The notes: a model not told the origin generated them from the sequence alone. Counted from the first letter of the stretch, positions 1 through 11,659 are shown. The stretch: 64,000 nt of DNA from Trifolium pratense (GCF_020283565.1 NC_060063.1:26652777-26716776), one strand, 5' to 3'. A program made the numbers and translations.

Positions 1-83
1 AACGAAAAGAATCATTAATGATTTTATAATAAAAAAATACGAAGAGAAATAATATTTAGATAAATACAAAGATATTATTTTTT

Positions 84-334
84 ATGTCCCAATTTGATTG
101 ACACAGTTGATTGTTGTGTACTATTCACACATCTTGCTTTGATCTTATTTTTCTACTAATAAACAAAAATAAATATTAGCATATAAAATGTTGTTTGATT
201 CGTTCGATGAGTATTTTTAAAATATCAAATTTTATAATTTTTACTATTATACAATTAAAAATATTAATCGTCAAAGTTATGCATCGGCATGCGTGAAATA
301 GTCAACTGTGTCAATAAAATTGGGATGAAGGGAG
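84..334. mobile_element. Stowaway-like MITE, left end eroded
   Basis: The left end (tgtcccaatttgattgacac, about 84-110) is inverted at the right end (about 300-334), which reads gtcaactgtgtcaataaaat and then ends gaagggag followed by TA. This is the usual end structure of plant Stowaway/mariner MITEs. The first bases of the left terminus are degraded, so the boundary is approximate. There is no coding capacity. Confidence 0.6.
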
Positions 335-396
335 TAATTATTAAGGAGACTCATCCTCTCCTTAGAAAAATAAATGGTAAAAATGATTAATTATTA

Positions 397-576
397 ACCA
401 AGTAATTGGGTTCAAGTGGTTAATGAACTTCATAAAAAAGGCCGAATTTCGGGAGAACCCGGGTTCGATTCTTGGGGGAAACAATTTCTTGGCCAGACTT
501 TACTTACCTCGCGGCCGAACTTTGGACTACTAGGGCGCTTTCCCCTGGAAACCAGAGGGTTATAAACCAAAAAAAG
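397..576 (+). mobile_element. Complete tRNA-derived SINE with 15-bp target duplication
   Basis: A box-like ggttcaagtgg (409-419) and B box-like gggttcgattc (about 461-472) mark a tRNA-derived pol III promoter. The 3' end is an A-rich tail. The element is flanked by a perfect 15-bp direct repeat, aatgattaattatta, at 382-396 and 577-591. All hallmarks of target-primed reverse transcription are therefore present, and the boundaries are exact. Confidence 0.85.
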
Positions 577-591
577 AATGATTAATTATTA

Positions 592-1558
592 AAAGTTGAA
601 TTTAATAGTGTGGATCCTCACACACGAGAGACATGAGAAATTCCCACAGAAGGGAATTCTTTTTTCTATTTTAGAAACTGTGAGCGGGTTGAAATCACTT
701 GTTGTCTGAACTGACATCTAAACCAAATTAAACAGTTCAGTTGATATGATTATTTAAACAAAACAAAAGAATTACTATTTTATCATTTTGTTCGGGGCAC
801 TCAAAATTTTAGTAACGATCCTAATAATATTATGCATATATATTATGCACCTATTTAGCCCATTTCGTAGTTCACATAAACTAACTCTACTCACACTTAT
901 ATTCTTAGTGATTTATTTTTGTCATCCTACGAATCTCTTGCATGTCCTACATCTTTTTCGTTTTATCCTTCTGCTATTTAAGTGGTGGACGTTATAAAAA
1001 TGAGAAATTTTTAAAAATGTCGTCCGTTACTTAAGTAGCGGACGTTATAAAAATATGATGTTTTTGGGGTATCCGTTACTTAGATAGCAAACAAATATAT
1101 TTTAGTAATTTTGTAAGGCGGAAAATGAGCCGACAAAAGTAAATATCTTATTCTTAACACCATATGGAAAGAAGTACACTAATGTTATTTAGACACATAT
1201 TTTTAACAAAAATACAACAAAAGTACACTTTTAATTTTTTTTAATATTTTTTGTATATTTCGATAACCGTGCTATAAGTAAAAAGCATATGATATTGTAT
1301 TTTTGTTTAGATTTTTGATGTTTGTATAACATTGCTCAAAGAAGTAAAAGGCTTGAACCAAAAAAAGAAAGTAAAAGGCTCTAATTTAAGGAACTCATAG
1401 AGACATGAACTGTTCATCTTAAAAAACCAATACGTCGTATCTTTATTTGGCTATACAAAACATGGAGGCTGTTGGGCAGCCACGTTGTACGTACTACATA
1501 GAATATTTCCTTGTCATAGCTTAATAAATAGTGTCTTAATTAGCTCACTTGGTCAATT
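592..1558. other. Intergenic, no gene seen
   Basis: AT-rich sequence. A short degenerate direct repeat containing cggacgttataaaaat occurs around 985-1055. No ORF here has coding character. Confidence 0.6.
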
Positions 1559-1568
1559 TATATATAAA
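1559..1568 (+). promoter_or_regulatory. Candidate TATA box of the 1680 gene
   Basis: tatatataaa lies about 112 bp before the ATG at 1680. That is consistent with transcription starting near 1590-1600 and a leader of about 80-90 nt that is A/C-rich, as is usual for plants. Confidence 0.5.
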
Positions 1569-1679
1569 CCAACATATACTAGTATATCCTTAGACTGAAC
1601 TACCAAACTCTTCACCTTAAATTCATCATCTCTTTTTCTATTATTCGACACAATAAAAACCACAAATTTTTAATCCAAC

Positions 1680-2144
1680 ATGGTTGGTTTAGTGAGACCT
1701 AGACCCATGGTTTACAATATCCTAAACAATGTACAACTATTTACTATGGTTGTAGAAAACAATCACACCCTTGTTGCTTTTACCTATTTTGTACTTCTTG
1801 GTTTTCTCCAATTAAAACACCCTCAAAATCCCACCCCATTTGAAATCCATCCTAAAACCACTTTTGTATCCATTGCTAGTTTTGTTGCATATTGCTTGCT
1901 ATTTTGGGTTAGGCTTAAGTTTGCTATACATGTTATTAACACTCTTATGGAAATCTTTGGTTCTCTCTCATTGATTTCTTTAGTGTTGATGTTGTTACCG
2001 GATCACACTTGGGGGGAAACTTTGAAATACATTACCTACACAACATGGTTTTTCATTCATATCATAGCCTTTATCATCAAAATTCAACATGGTGAGGTTG
2101 TGATGAGGAGGAGGAGGGTGGTGCCTCCACTTTTTCCATATTGA
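1680..2144 (+). CDS. Small predicted four-helix membrane protein, function unknown
   Basis: The single-exon ORF encodes 154 residues. I do not recognise a named family. What is visible is a short polar N-terminus followed by about four hydrophobic stretches (near residues 29-46, 64-86, 90-107 and 117-136), so it is most likely an integral membrane protein. The C-terminus is a basic cluster (MRRRRVV) ending in PPLFPY, which the positive-inside rule would place in the cytosol. The start was chosen because it is the first ATG after a TATA box and a plausible leader; a second Met at codon 11 is possible. The next ATGs lie inside the protein. It stands alone, with no neighbouring gene within 4 kb. 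Coding character is supported by the unbroken frame in an AT-rich region and a codon-rich first helix, but no homology was tested. Confidence 0.6.
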   Translation: MVGLVRPRPMVYNILNNVQLFTMVVENNHTLVAFTYFVLLGFLQLKHPQNPTPFEIHPKTTFVSIASFVAYCLLFWVRLKFAIHVINTLMEIFGSLSLISLVLMLLPDHTWGETLKYITYTTWFFIHIIAFIIKIQHGEVVMRRRRVVPPLFPY

Positions 2145-3706
2145 ATTAAGTGCATATTTGGATTACGGTGAGTTTATTAGACTCATCATGTATCATTGTG
2201 ATTTTGGCAAAAATTTTACATATATAAATTATTTAACAAAATCGCAGTGTCACCGTAATTATGTCAAGTTCATTGTATTTCAAATGGTATATCTAGGGCA
2301 TCATTGGTAATTAAAATTGTAATTAAGTTGTTTTTATTTTAATAACAAACTTATAACACATCACAATTACACACAATAAATTGCAAAATTACAATACATT
2401 AAGGTCTCGATTATCAGTGGACACAGTGGCGGATCTAAAACTCTGGCTTAACGGGTTCACATTATAAGAAAGTGTCACCTCCGGTATAGATTTGTGGAAA
2501 ATGTGCAAAAGTATTGACAAGCAAAGGAAGAAGAAAAGAATAGGGCGTGTCATTTTCATGTTGTCCTTTTCAATAGTTTTTCAATTGTTGCACGTCAATA
2601 GTTTATCTTTGTCCTCATATCAAGAAGTGGATATTGTGTGCATCTATATAATTTGTTACTTGTAGCTTATAAATTTAAGTTCCCACTTGCACTATATACG
2701 TAAATGCAACCTTTCCTACGGTTTTTTTTTTTAATGGTAAAACCATTCCTATGTATTTTGTTTTTGGTCAAACCTTTCCTATGTATTTATCAAATAAAAG
2801 TTGTACCCGGAATATTATTTTGTTTCTTTTATTATGAGTTTCTCAATGCTTAATGTATTGTGAGTTGCGACATGCTGTTAAGAAATTCCGAAAAAGTAGT
2901 GAAAATTGATACAAGGAGAAGCATATAAAATGAGGCTTCTAATTTTTCTTACAAAAATGCTTAGCAGTCTTTTCCATAAATAACCATGATTATGTTATTA
3001 TTGATCAACTTATATATGTTCAGCTATGTTGACTTCTATGGAAAAGACGTAACAAAGAGTGATTCCCAATTTCAACAATTTGGTGCATGTGAGAGACAAA
3101 GAAGAGAGACCATTTGATATTTGATGCATGTTTGGAGCCAAGAGGTGTCTTATATCAACATTAATTTGTGAGACAAGAATATGATATCTCCTCTCTACAC
3201 TAACAACATGGAATTCGAAATATGTAAAAAAATATTAAAAAAATAAAAAAGTGTATAATTGTTGTATATTTTTTTTTATTTTTTTATAAATCAATTGTTG
3301 TATATTTGTTAAATAATAATTGTGTTTGAATAACATTTTTGCAGAATCACATGCTTATCTCAGTCACAAAGAGGGTGACTCACTAAAATATTATTAGTTA
3401 TTTCTGGAATTTCATTTTACGTCGTATGAGCATAATTTCCATTTTTTTTTTTATAAATATTTCCATTTCATTTTCGGTTATGGTTGCTGTTATAGCTTAA
3501 CTTCATGATCATAGAAAAGTTTTCTTGTATATTACCACATTTTTCTAGCATCTCTAATGTTTATTCCCCTGTAAAGAAGACGAATGCTCGATGCTTCTAG
3601 TTATCCACCGAAATTTGGTGTTCTTGATTTTTATTATTTGGGGTGTACAATGCAACATTTTAGAGGCTTTTATTAGGATTATTAAATTTTTATTGTAAAA
3701 GTATCA
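2145..3706. other. Intergenic, decayed repeats
   Basis: AT-rich, with no supported gene. A cagtggcggatct motif at about 2427 resembles one end of a hAT (Tip100-like) element, but no partner end was found. A short near-repeat containing cctatgtattt occurs at 2740-2790. Confidence 0.5.
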
Positions 3707-3800
3707 TTTTTTTTCTCCTTACAATGGAACAGAGGATCGAATCTAAGTTTTCATGCATATTACCCGAACCCCTCACCACTATACCAGTGTGATATTGAAT
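3707..3800 (-). mobile_element. tRNA-derived SINE
   Basis: Read on the minus strand there is an A box-like tggtatagtgg, then a B box-like gattcgatcc about 35 nt later, ending in an A-rich tail (poly-T on the plus strand at about 3707-3715). The target duplication is not clear. Confidence 0.55.
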
Positions 3801-4029
3801 ATATACTAGAAGGTTGTGGATTTATCTTATAGCCAGGACTAGGAAGAATGAAGTATTTGAGAGACATAGAATGATGGTTTAAAATGAATGTGGTGAAGTC
3901 ATAATGAAAGCTGAGAACTAATGGTGGTTGAGAATACACATCAAATGAGTTTAAGTCATTTTGTGGATCAAATGACATAAAATATGAAGTAACAACACTC
4001 TACTAAGCAATTTTATCTTAATGACACTG

Positions 4030-6300
4030 AATCATCTAGTAGTCAATAAGAGGTACAGATAAAGGAGGTATAGCTGGAAGGCCAGTTAGAAATGTTCAAG
4101 CTTCTCAAAGGCTGAATGAGTGTGTAAGATTTCCTGACTCTACAGTAAATGATGATGATGATCTAGTTCAACTAGCTATGATGGAAAAATCTGAGCCAAC
4201 CAATTTAGAATAAGCGCTGAAGGAAAAGCATTGGAAGGATGCAATGATTGAAGAAAAAGCCCATTGAAAAGAATGATACATCGATTGACCGAGTTGCCTT
4301 CAAATAGGAAATACATAGATGTGAAGTGGGTTTATAAGACAAGGCCTAGATTACAATGAAGTATATGATCATGTTGCTAGAATGGAGACAATAAGGTTGA
4401 TCATTTCAGTTGCTAGCTGGAAACAAGGTTTTAAATTGCGGTTGCGTTCGCGGATGCGGTTGCGGTCGCGGATGCTGCGAATGCATTCATTGCGGATGCT
4501 GCAGCGCGCAATGCGGCTGTTGCGGCGTGAAATCGTTTTGAAATTTCACAAGCTATATACAATGAAACTACTATGTAACTACACTATTTATCCACCATTG
4601 TATAGTCTTAGTCTATTCCATAAACACTAATTTGAATGTTCTTAAAATACACGGTTGAGAGATCATTAAAATTAAGATTTTTCATTAGATTTGACACAAA
4701 TTATGATTTGAAGTTCATAAATTTAATTTTTTGGTGAGAAAATTTGAACGAACATCGTCGAAAACGTCTGATGCGGCTTCTGATGCGGTTGTGATGCGGT
4801 TATGATGCGGTCGTACACGTGAATTAAGATCACACCGCAATAGCGGTGCCATGCGGTTGCGGAGGCTACCGCATCAGCAATACCGGATGCGGACTGAAAT
4901 TTAAAACCTTGGCTGGAAAGGCTAGAAAATGTTTCATTCAGATGTAAAGTCTGCATTTTTCAATGGTGAGTTAGAAGAAGTATATGTGGACCAACCACTT
5001 GGTTTTGAAGTAAAAGGCAAAAAAGGTTTTGTGCACAAGCTGAGAAAAGCTCTTTCTGTGGCTTCAAGCAGGTATCTAGAGCATGGAACGAGAAAATTGA
5101 TAATTTTCTTATCAGTCAAAAATTTGTAAAGTGTATAAATGAGCATGGCATATACTTTAGAAATTCTGACAATAATCACAAGTTGATTGTATGCTTATAT
5201 GTGGATGATATGATAGTAACTGAAATTGAATGGTTCAAGTAGTGTATGTTGAAGAATTTTGAAATGTCAGACTTAGGAGTTTTGTCATATTTCCTTGGAA
5301 TTGAAATTATGATATCCACAGAATGAGTGTTTGTAAATCAAAGAACGTATGCAAGAGATATATTGAAAAGGTTCAATATGCAACATACTAAGCCTGACAT
5401 TGCATATGGTGTAGGTTTGATCAGAAGATTCATGGATAAGCCTATGACATCTCACATAATATCTTCCAAAAGAATCTTTAGGTATGTAAAAGGAACTGAA
5501 GGACTTGGAATTTTGTATGCAACTAGTCATGATATATAAGATAGAACCTGAAATGTATGGCGACTATAACTCAAATTGGAGTGGTGACATAAACGACAGG
5601 AGGAGTACTACAGCGCCTTTGTGTTTATATATGGTAATGTACACTTCTCTTGGTGTTCAATGAATGAATCTGTGGTGGCATTATTATCGTGTGAAACTGA
5701 GTATATAGCAGCTTCTATAGCAACTTGTCAAGCTCAATGGTTGAGCTTGCTTATGCAGGAATTGAGTCTGAGAAAGTATGACAGAGTTAGATTTCTATTG
5801 AATAGAAAATCAACTATTGAGTTAACCAAACATCCAGTTGCTAATGGTTGGAGCAAACATATTAGAAACCAAATATCATTTCCTAAGAGATCAAGTGAAT
5901 AATGGTAAGCTAGATTTGCATCATATCAAGACAACTGTGCAACTTGCATATTTATTAAAAAAACTTTGAAGACAATTCATTTGAAGGTTTGAAGATGAAA
6001 CTGGGTATGAATTATGTAGTTAATTGATAATAAGGAGTTGTATTGGTTATGGTATTATCAATTAATTGATGATTAAGTAGTCTACTTGTGTAACAAGCAA
6101 ACACCTAAGTAGTTGGTTGAAGTTGATAACTGTATTCCCTATAATTAGGAAGTAGTTTTAGTTGGTTAGTTAGTTGTAACTATGTTTCTTAGGTTACAAG
6201 TAATTGACAAAGTTATTATACATTGTAAAAGTGTTATTATCATGTACCCTCTGAACTAATATCAGTTATTCAGTTTAGTGTAAAATTCCAATTTTATAGT
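4030..6300 (+). pseudogene. Decayed Copia-type pol fragment with 3' end
   Basis: Conceptual translation in several frames gives pieces of a Copia polyprotein in the correct order. They are the linker before reverse transcriptase (acidic stretch NDDDDLVQLA, 4140-4185), the RT core SDVKSAFFNGELEEVYV (4940-4990), the catalytic YVDDM motif (about 5200), FLGIEI (about 5295), and an RNase H part with SCETEYIAAS (5685-5720). Stops, frameshifts and internal deletions occur throughout, and gag, protease and integrase are absent. A purine-rich stretch (about 6025-6035) followed by a non-coding segment to about 6300 probably represents the polypurine tract and 3' LTR remains. The RT is interrupted by a hAT MITE at 4424-4911. 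It is old and inactive. Confidence 0.85.
4424..4911. mobile_element. hAT-type MITE inserted in Copia RT
   Basis: The element is 488 bp with perfect 12-bp terminal inverted repeats (caaggttttaaa / tttaaaaccttg). It is flanked by the 8-bp target duplication gctggaaa at 4416-4423 and 4912-4919. The 8-bp duplication is diagnostic of the hAT superfamily. Near both ends there are many short subterminal copies of gatgcggt and gcggttgcg, the kind of motif that transposases bind. It has no transposase gene and is therefore non-autonomous. Confidence 0.9.
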
Positions 6301-6586
6301 CATGAGTTCATTTTTCAATGATATTTAACTACTATAACTATAAAGATTAGATAATGTAACTCAAAAGTGTCCTGAAATTAGCATGATCATATAACATTAC
6401 TTTTAAATTACTAGAATTCATCCACTAATTAGGAAAGGAAACAAATATATCAAACAAAATCATGATATACATAAATGTAAACTAACATTCATTTATTCAT
6501 ATCACAAACATTACAATTATACATCATTATCGTTACAAGGCTCATACCACTTGTCACAGTTACATACAAAATCCACATTCACTTGA
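6301..6586 (-). other. Downstream region / 3' UTR of BAG6
   Basis: AT-rich sequence following the stop codon of the BAG6 gene. Part of it (about 6495-6530) is preserved in the pseudogene copy at about 13010-13040, so it belonged to the duplicated unit. Confidence 0.5.
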
Positions 6587-9500
6587 TTACTCAGAAGAGT
6601 TTGAACAATGCATTTTTGGAGTTACTGGTTTATGTCTCTTTGTCCTCACTTTCTTACTCCTCTTAGTTTTAGCTAATTTCTTCTCCAAATCTTTCACTCT
6701 CCCAGTCAAATTTGATATTACACTTAACTGTTCATTCCCAGCTTCAAGCAACTCCTTCATTAACTTTCTTAGTTTCTCATTCTCTTCCAATAATTTCATG
6801 TCACCAGCATCGACTTTTGTTTCTTGCTGTGCAAGCTTCTCATTCAACGTGTTAGCTACATTTTTTCCTTCCGAGCATGCTTCTTCATTGCCATGATCAA
6901 TACTTTCTAGAGATGATAACTTAGTATCATTTCCAGTTCCTGATTCCTCTTTATCCATAGGTGCATCCACTTTGAGCTCATCATCTTCTTTCTGCAATTC
7001 AATCTTTACCCAACCATCTGATTCCTCAGTTGACTTCACCTCTTCTTTTTCTTCAACCAATGACTTCTCTAGTTGAGGTTCTTTTGTATTATATTCAGAT
7101 TTTTCTGCTTCAGATTTCTCTGCATCCTCATCAACCAGTCCTACTGGGAGTTCTTCATTCAATACCTCATTTTCGGCTTGTACTTCAATTTCAGAGGTAT
7201 TAGTCTCTTCACATGTATCCGCGTCTTCATCGAGCACTCCCACCGGTAGCACCTTCATTGCATCCATATCAGAGGTATTAATCTCTCCAGATGTAGCCGC
7301 GTCTTCATCAAGCAGGCCCACTGGTAGCACCTTCAAAGCATGCATATCAGCGGTATTAGTCTCTACAGATTTACCCCTGTCTTCATCCAGCACTCCCACT
7401 GGTAGCATCTTCATTGCATCCATATTAGCGCCCATATCAGCATCTTCGTCGAGCAGACCCACCGGTAGCACCTCCATTGCATGCATATCAGAGGTATTAG
7501 TCTCTTCAGATTTAGCCACGTCTTCATCGAGCACTCCCACTGGTAGCACCTCCATTGCATGCATATCAGAGGTATTAGTCTCTTCAGATTTAGCCGCGTC
7601 TTCGTCGAGCACACCCACCGGTAGCACCTTCATTTCATGCACATCAGAGGTATTAGTCTCTTCAGATTTGGCCGCGTATTCATTAAGTACTCCCACCGGT
7701 AACTCCTTCATTGCTCCAATATCTGAGGTATTAGTCTCGTCAGATGTAGTCATGTCTTCATCGAGCACTCCCACCGGTAGCACCGTCATTGCATGTGCAT
7801 CAGAATCTAACCCTTCACTTGCTGAATTACCGATGACATTTTCGTCAATAACTCCCACAGGCAATTCTTCCAAACCATTCATATCCAGTTTGCCAACCTC
7901 TTGAGGTAGGTCAGTGACCTCTGATTTCAATTTGCATTCTCCGTCCGCTTTGTCCGAAATCTTACTTGTTGAATCCAATGACACATCAGCAACCACTTGG
8001 CTAATATCCTCATTAACTGATGGATTCGGTAACACAGTAGGCGCTGATCCTTCAATTGATGCAGGATCAACGTGAGGCAAAGGTTCACTTCCACCATCAT
8101 TATCCTCCATGTAGAATCGATCGTCATGTTTCCCATCATTTATAATTTCAGATGAATCTTCATGTGATGTCGTTATTTTTTCTTCATGCTCTTGATTATG
8201 TTCTCCATTCTGAAAACTCATTGGAGAGACTTTGACAGATTCCTTAGCATCCAAATCTTGTATCTGCTGCGGAGGATACTTATCAGCCATTATAGAATCA
8301 AGCCTTTCCTGCAAGGTCACAAGCTCTCTAGCCAGAGACTTTCTGATTTCCCTCAAACTTGGATGCAAACCCTGAAAATTCATATATTGAATAATGTTAA
8401 TATAATATTAAAGAAAGAAGAAAAATCATATACTGAGTAAAATTTGTTAGCTATCATGTACCTGTATGGTATCCAACTTCAGCAATAGTCTCATTATGGT
8501 CTCTCCAATTGCAATCTTTTGCTTGCCATTATTTTGAAAATCAGAAGAGCCTTCAAAAGCTTTGACACAGTCTCTAACATGAGTAACTTCCTTACTAACT
8601 TCAGCTATCTGCTTCAATTTCTTCAAGGACTCCCATTTTCTCACTAGATGTCCGCGATAAATAGCTTGTATCAAAACAGCGGCATCTGCTTCCAACAAAA
8701 CTTTTCTTTCTTTTTTACAACCTTCATTAGTTGTTGTGCTTGCACACTTGTTTTCATTAGTCATGTATTCGGGTACCTCAATAGTTTTCACCTTTGGCGT
8801 AACTTCCTCGCCAGTCTTTGGCACATTTTGAATATTCGAGCTCACCTCGGCCTTGTCTGTCATGTTGTCTAAAGGAATATTTTGGGACACCTCAATAGTT
8901 TTCACCTTTGGCATAACTTCCTCACCAGCCTTTGGGGGCACATTTTGAATATTCGAACTCCGCTTGGTCTTATCTTCCATGTTGTCCGAAGGAGTGGTTT
9001 TTGTTTCACAAGCTATAGCTTTTGAGTGTTCTTTTGAAGCAGGTGGACTTGGAGACCTTGAACTCCCATTGCTATTTTTCTTCCTTGGTAGTGGATCAAC
9101 TCTTAGACAAACAGGAGGTAGCTTGGTTCGCTTAGGCGGAGATGTTGATCGTCTTTTGCTTGAGTGAGAGTCTTTCTTTGTTGCATTCTCTTCAGAAACA
9201 TTAATTTCTCTCTTTTCACTTACGTTCGAGTCATTTTTCACATGATTCGGCTCGATCTGCTTCACAGGAATATTTCTCTGGTTACTCACTTTTTCTGTAA
9301 CATCAGAGGCACTTCTATCTTTGGACTCAACATCAGTTGATTTGGTCCTTTCTGTAACACCTTCATCCATAGAAGACTTCACTGGAAAAGATTTGAAAGT
9401 ATGAGGTACCTCCTCAACACGTTCCGTTGTGGAATTGCTCTCATGATTGTTTGTTCTTCCATCTTCCTCCTGCTTATTGATATAAGGCAACCAAATGAAA

Positions 9501-10330
9501 GGAAATGGAAATTCAGATCTCTTTTGTTGTTCACTCTGATGTTTCTGATCCATTCTTCCATTTTCTGATTCCTTCACATTATCACCAGTTTCTTTCTTAA
9601 GGTGTCTTATTCCATCTCCATCGCGTAACACATTCGGCGAACCTTTTACATCGAAGGGAAACCATCCGTTCCATAATCTTGGCTCAAATGCTGGCTTCAC
9701 ATCAGCATTCACATTGTCCGCACAGGTAAGTTTTTTATCACGTGCCACTTTATCTTCATGCTCATCCACCTCAGCTTTAGTAGGATTTTTCGGTTGTTTG
9801 TCACCATAATATTCTGGTGGAATCCAAACCAAAGGGTATGGAATATTTCTAAACTGAATCGGAACCATGGCATCATTCTCTTTCTTACCAAGATTAGGTT
9901 CTTGCTCCTCAATCTTCACAGTTTTATCTTCCTTTTGGTTGCACATATGATTAGAACAACCGCAGCAATGATGCTCCCTCGGCATATATTTATCGTATTC
10001 ATATCGTGGAAGCTGCATGCTATAATGTGATTGTGGATAATAAGGAGCAGAAAATGGTTCACCATATAAAGGACAACCTCCAGAATAAGCAGGAGTATGA
10101 GGAACATGAGGATAACAAGGTCTTTGACTATAGTAACCAGGAAAGTTGTTATGGTCATAGCAGAAATGTGGTGCATAACTGCCTGCATAAGGCCAAGGAT
10201 GTTCATAAGGGAAGGGTGATTCGGTCATTTGAGGAGGAACAGGTTCCATGGCAGGATGATAATAATGAGGGGTTGGCATATGGTTTCTGTGAAAGGGGTA
10301 TGAGTCCATGTTTCTGTATGCAGGAAACAT
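6587..10330 (-). CDS. BAG6: BAG family co-chaperone, BAG6 type
   Basis: Two exons: 8462-10330 (623 codons) and 6587-8371 (594 codons), joined across a 90-nt intron (8372-8461). The exon junction reads CAG|GTACAT and TTTTCAG|GG in phase 0, giving 1217 aa. The N-terminal half is low-complexity and rich in Pro, Tyr and His. A calmodulin-binding IQ motif, IQAIYRGHLVRKW, sits near residues 550-563, and the BAG domain follows to about residue 650, straddling the intron. Ten LPVG-x-LDED repeats lie at about 789-1040, and a Lys-rich coiled coil ends the protein (KRSKKVRTKRHK). Plant BAG6 proteins bind Hsp70 through the BAG domain and calmodulin through IQ, and are linked to heat response, autophagy and fungal resistance; that is family knowledge. 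A direct repeat of about 40 codons occurs in exon 1 (8765-8990). Arabidopsis BAG6 is somewhat shorter (about 1040 aa), so the extra length may come from the repeats. Confidence 0.93.
7130..7880 (-). repeat. Coding tandem repeat, ten LPVG-[VL]-LDED units
   Basis: Within BAG6 exon 2 a unit of about 78 nt is repeated. It encodes [VEM]LPVG[VLI][LVI][DN]E followed by a linker such as KSEETNTSDMHAM. Ten copies of the core are visible. The central units are nearly identical, pointing to recent unequal exchange. The outer units (ELPVGVIDEN and ELPVGLVDED) are the most divergent. Confidence 0.9.
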
Positions 10331-10545
10331 GATTGATACTTAATGATTGGTAACTTAATTGGTAACTTAGGAGTAATGCACAAACTCTGCATATTCCAAA
10401 AAAGCACCATAAGAACAAGATTGATATCAATTTTAACAAATATAGTGTGATTAATCTCAATAATTGATCACAACAAATTATAAATCATAACAAACATAGA
10501 TTGTTTTGAAGAATTTCACATGTGTGCTGAACGAATTTCTCAATA

Positions 10546-10680
10546 CTCCCTCTGGTCCTTATTATAAGAGAAGTTTGACTTTCTAGATTCATTGTAAAGC
10601 TAATGTATCTAGACTATAATATTGTCCAGATACATTAGTTTTACAATGAATCAAAAGCTACTCTCTTAGCTACAACGCTA
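10546..10680. mobile_element. Stowaway-like MITE, one end only
   Basis: It starts after TA with ctccctctggtccttattat, the common Stowaway terminus, and contains a strong internal palindrome around 10582-10654 (attcattgtaaa ... tttacaatgaat). The right terminus is degraded, ending in actctctta. A second partial copy of the same family lies at about 10894-10950. Confidence 0.6.
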
Positions 10681-11541
10681 TAAGACACATACAATAAGCA
10701 CAAATTTTACCTCTAGATTCTAATCCAAACAATATGAAGCAAACACTTGGAAGTTAAAATCAAACACCTTAATTCTCTTACAAGTTTCTCATTACTCCAA
10801 CGGTTCATTAATATAAGTGCTTTACAAAAAATCGCGGATATTAAAAAAAAATTGTTGAAGTAATAAATTTGTCTGAAATCAGTATAAATATCCCTCTAGC
10901 CCCTTTTTATAAGAGATAATTCACTTTTTACATTTATTGAATAACATGTCCACTAACTACGACAAAACAATGTTATAAGAAATAGTTATACAAATATAGG
11001 ATCAATGTCTATCAACTATCAATGGACTAGTGTAATAGTTGTCAAATTATGCTTAATTAACATTAAATTTAATCAATTTTCTATTTCCATGATTAGTTGA
11101 TAAATACAAAAAAGGTGTATTAATTCAGTCTAGAGAGAGTGAGACACTCACACCACACACAAATTCTACATAAACAATTTTTCATACATCATGTCATCAA
11201 ACACAAAATCATTAAAAGAGAGCTAATATACATAAGAAAAATGATAATTAATTGTAATAACTAGAGAGGAAAATAATGACTTACATAAGAAAAGTATAGA
11301 AAAATATCCACCCAACTAGTTGTTCTCCACACAATCCAAATGAAAAGTTATCGATGCAAAATCGAACCACAAACCCAAGAAGAGATGAAATAAAAGTGTT
11401 GTTTGTTGTGTGCTTTAGTTGTAAGCTTTGTCGTTATATTTTGTTGAGGAATGAAATGTGTAAAGAGAACATGTACTATATATGTGGGAAAGTATTGACT
11501 AATTATAGAAAGAAAGAAACGGTTAGACAAGATTCTTTGTC

Positions 11542-11554
11542 TTCGAGATGCTTC
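11542..11554 (-). promoter_or_regulatory. Candidate heat-shock element upstream of BAG6
   Basis: On the minus strand the sequence reads GAAgcATCtcGAA, three HSF half-sites at 5-bp spacing with one mismatch. Minus-strand TATA-like sequences lie upstream at about 11612-11622 and 11643-11652, with a CACGTG G-box at 11638-11643. The position is about 1.2 kb from the ATG, so it is only relevant if the leader-intron model holds. Confidence 0.3.
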
Positions 11555-11659
11555 TCGCGTTGTCTATACTTATTTATGATCAATCTGATTCCCTCTAGAT
11601 TTTTCGTAACAGCTTATATATGCCCTACATATCCTGCCACGTGTTATATATAGGCCATA

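Larger units (their letters stand above)
10331..11659 (-). other. BAG6 upstream region, possible leader intron
   Basis: No gene. On the minus strand a GTAAGT donor at 11279-11284 and a pyrimidine-rich acceptor ending ATGCAG (about 10393-10398) could bound an intron of about 0.9 kb in the 5' leader. Parts of this region are conserved beside the BAG6 fragment at 28660-28960, so it travelled with the gene. The leader-intron model is inference and needs transcript data. Confidence 0.35.

Noticed and set aside
7411..7614. Minus-strand ORF overlapping BAG6 in another frame
   Set aside because: Shadow frame of the same repeat; no start context or homology.
7668..7904. Plus-strand ORF inside BAG6 exon 2 (STPTG repeats)
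   Set aside because: It is the antisense shadow of the LPVG repeat array; repeat structure keeps the frame open by chance.
9758..10332. Several plus-strand ORFs opposite BAG6 exon 1
   Set aside because: Antisense to a well-supported coding exon, with low-complexity composition.
11348..11653. Small ORFs on both strands in the BAG6 upstream region
   Set aside because: No coding character; one may overlap a leader exon.
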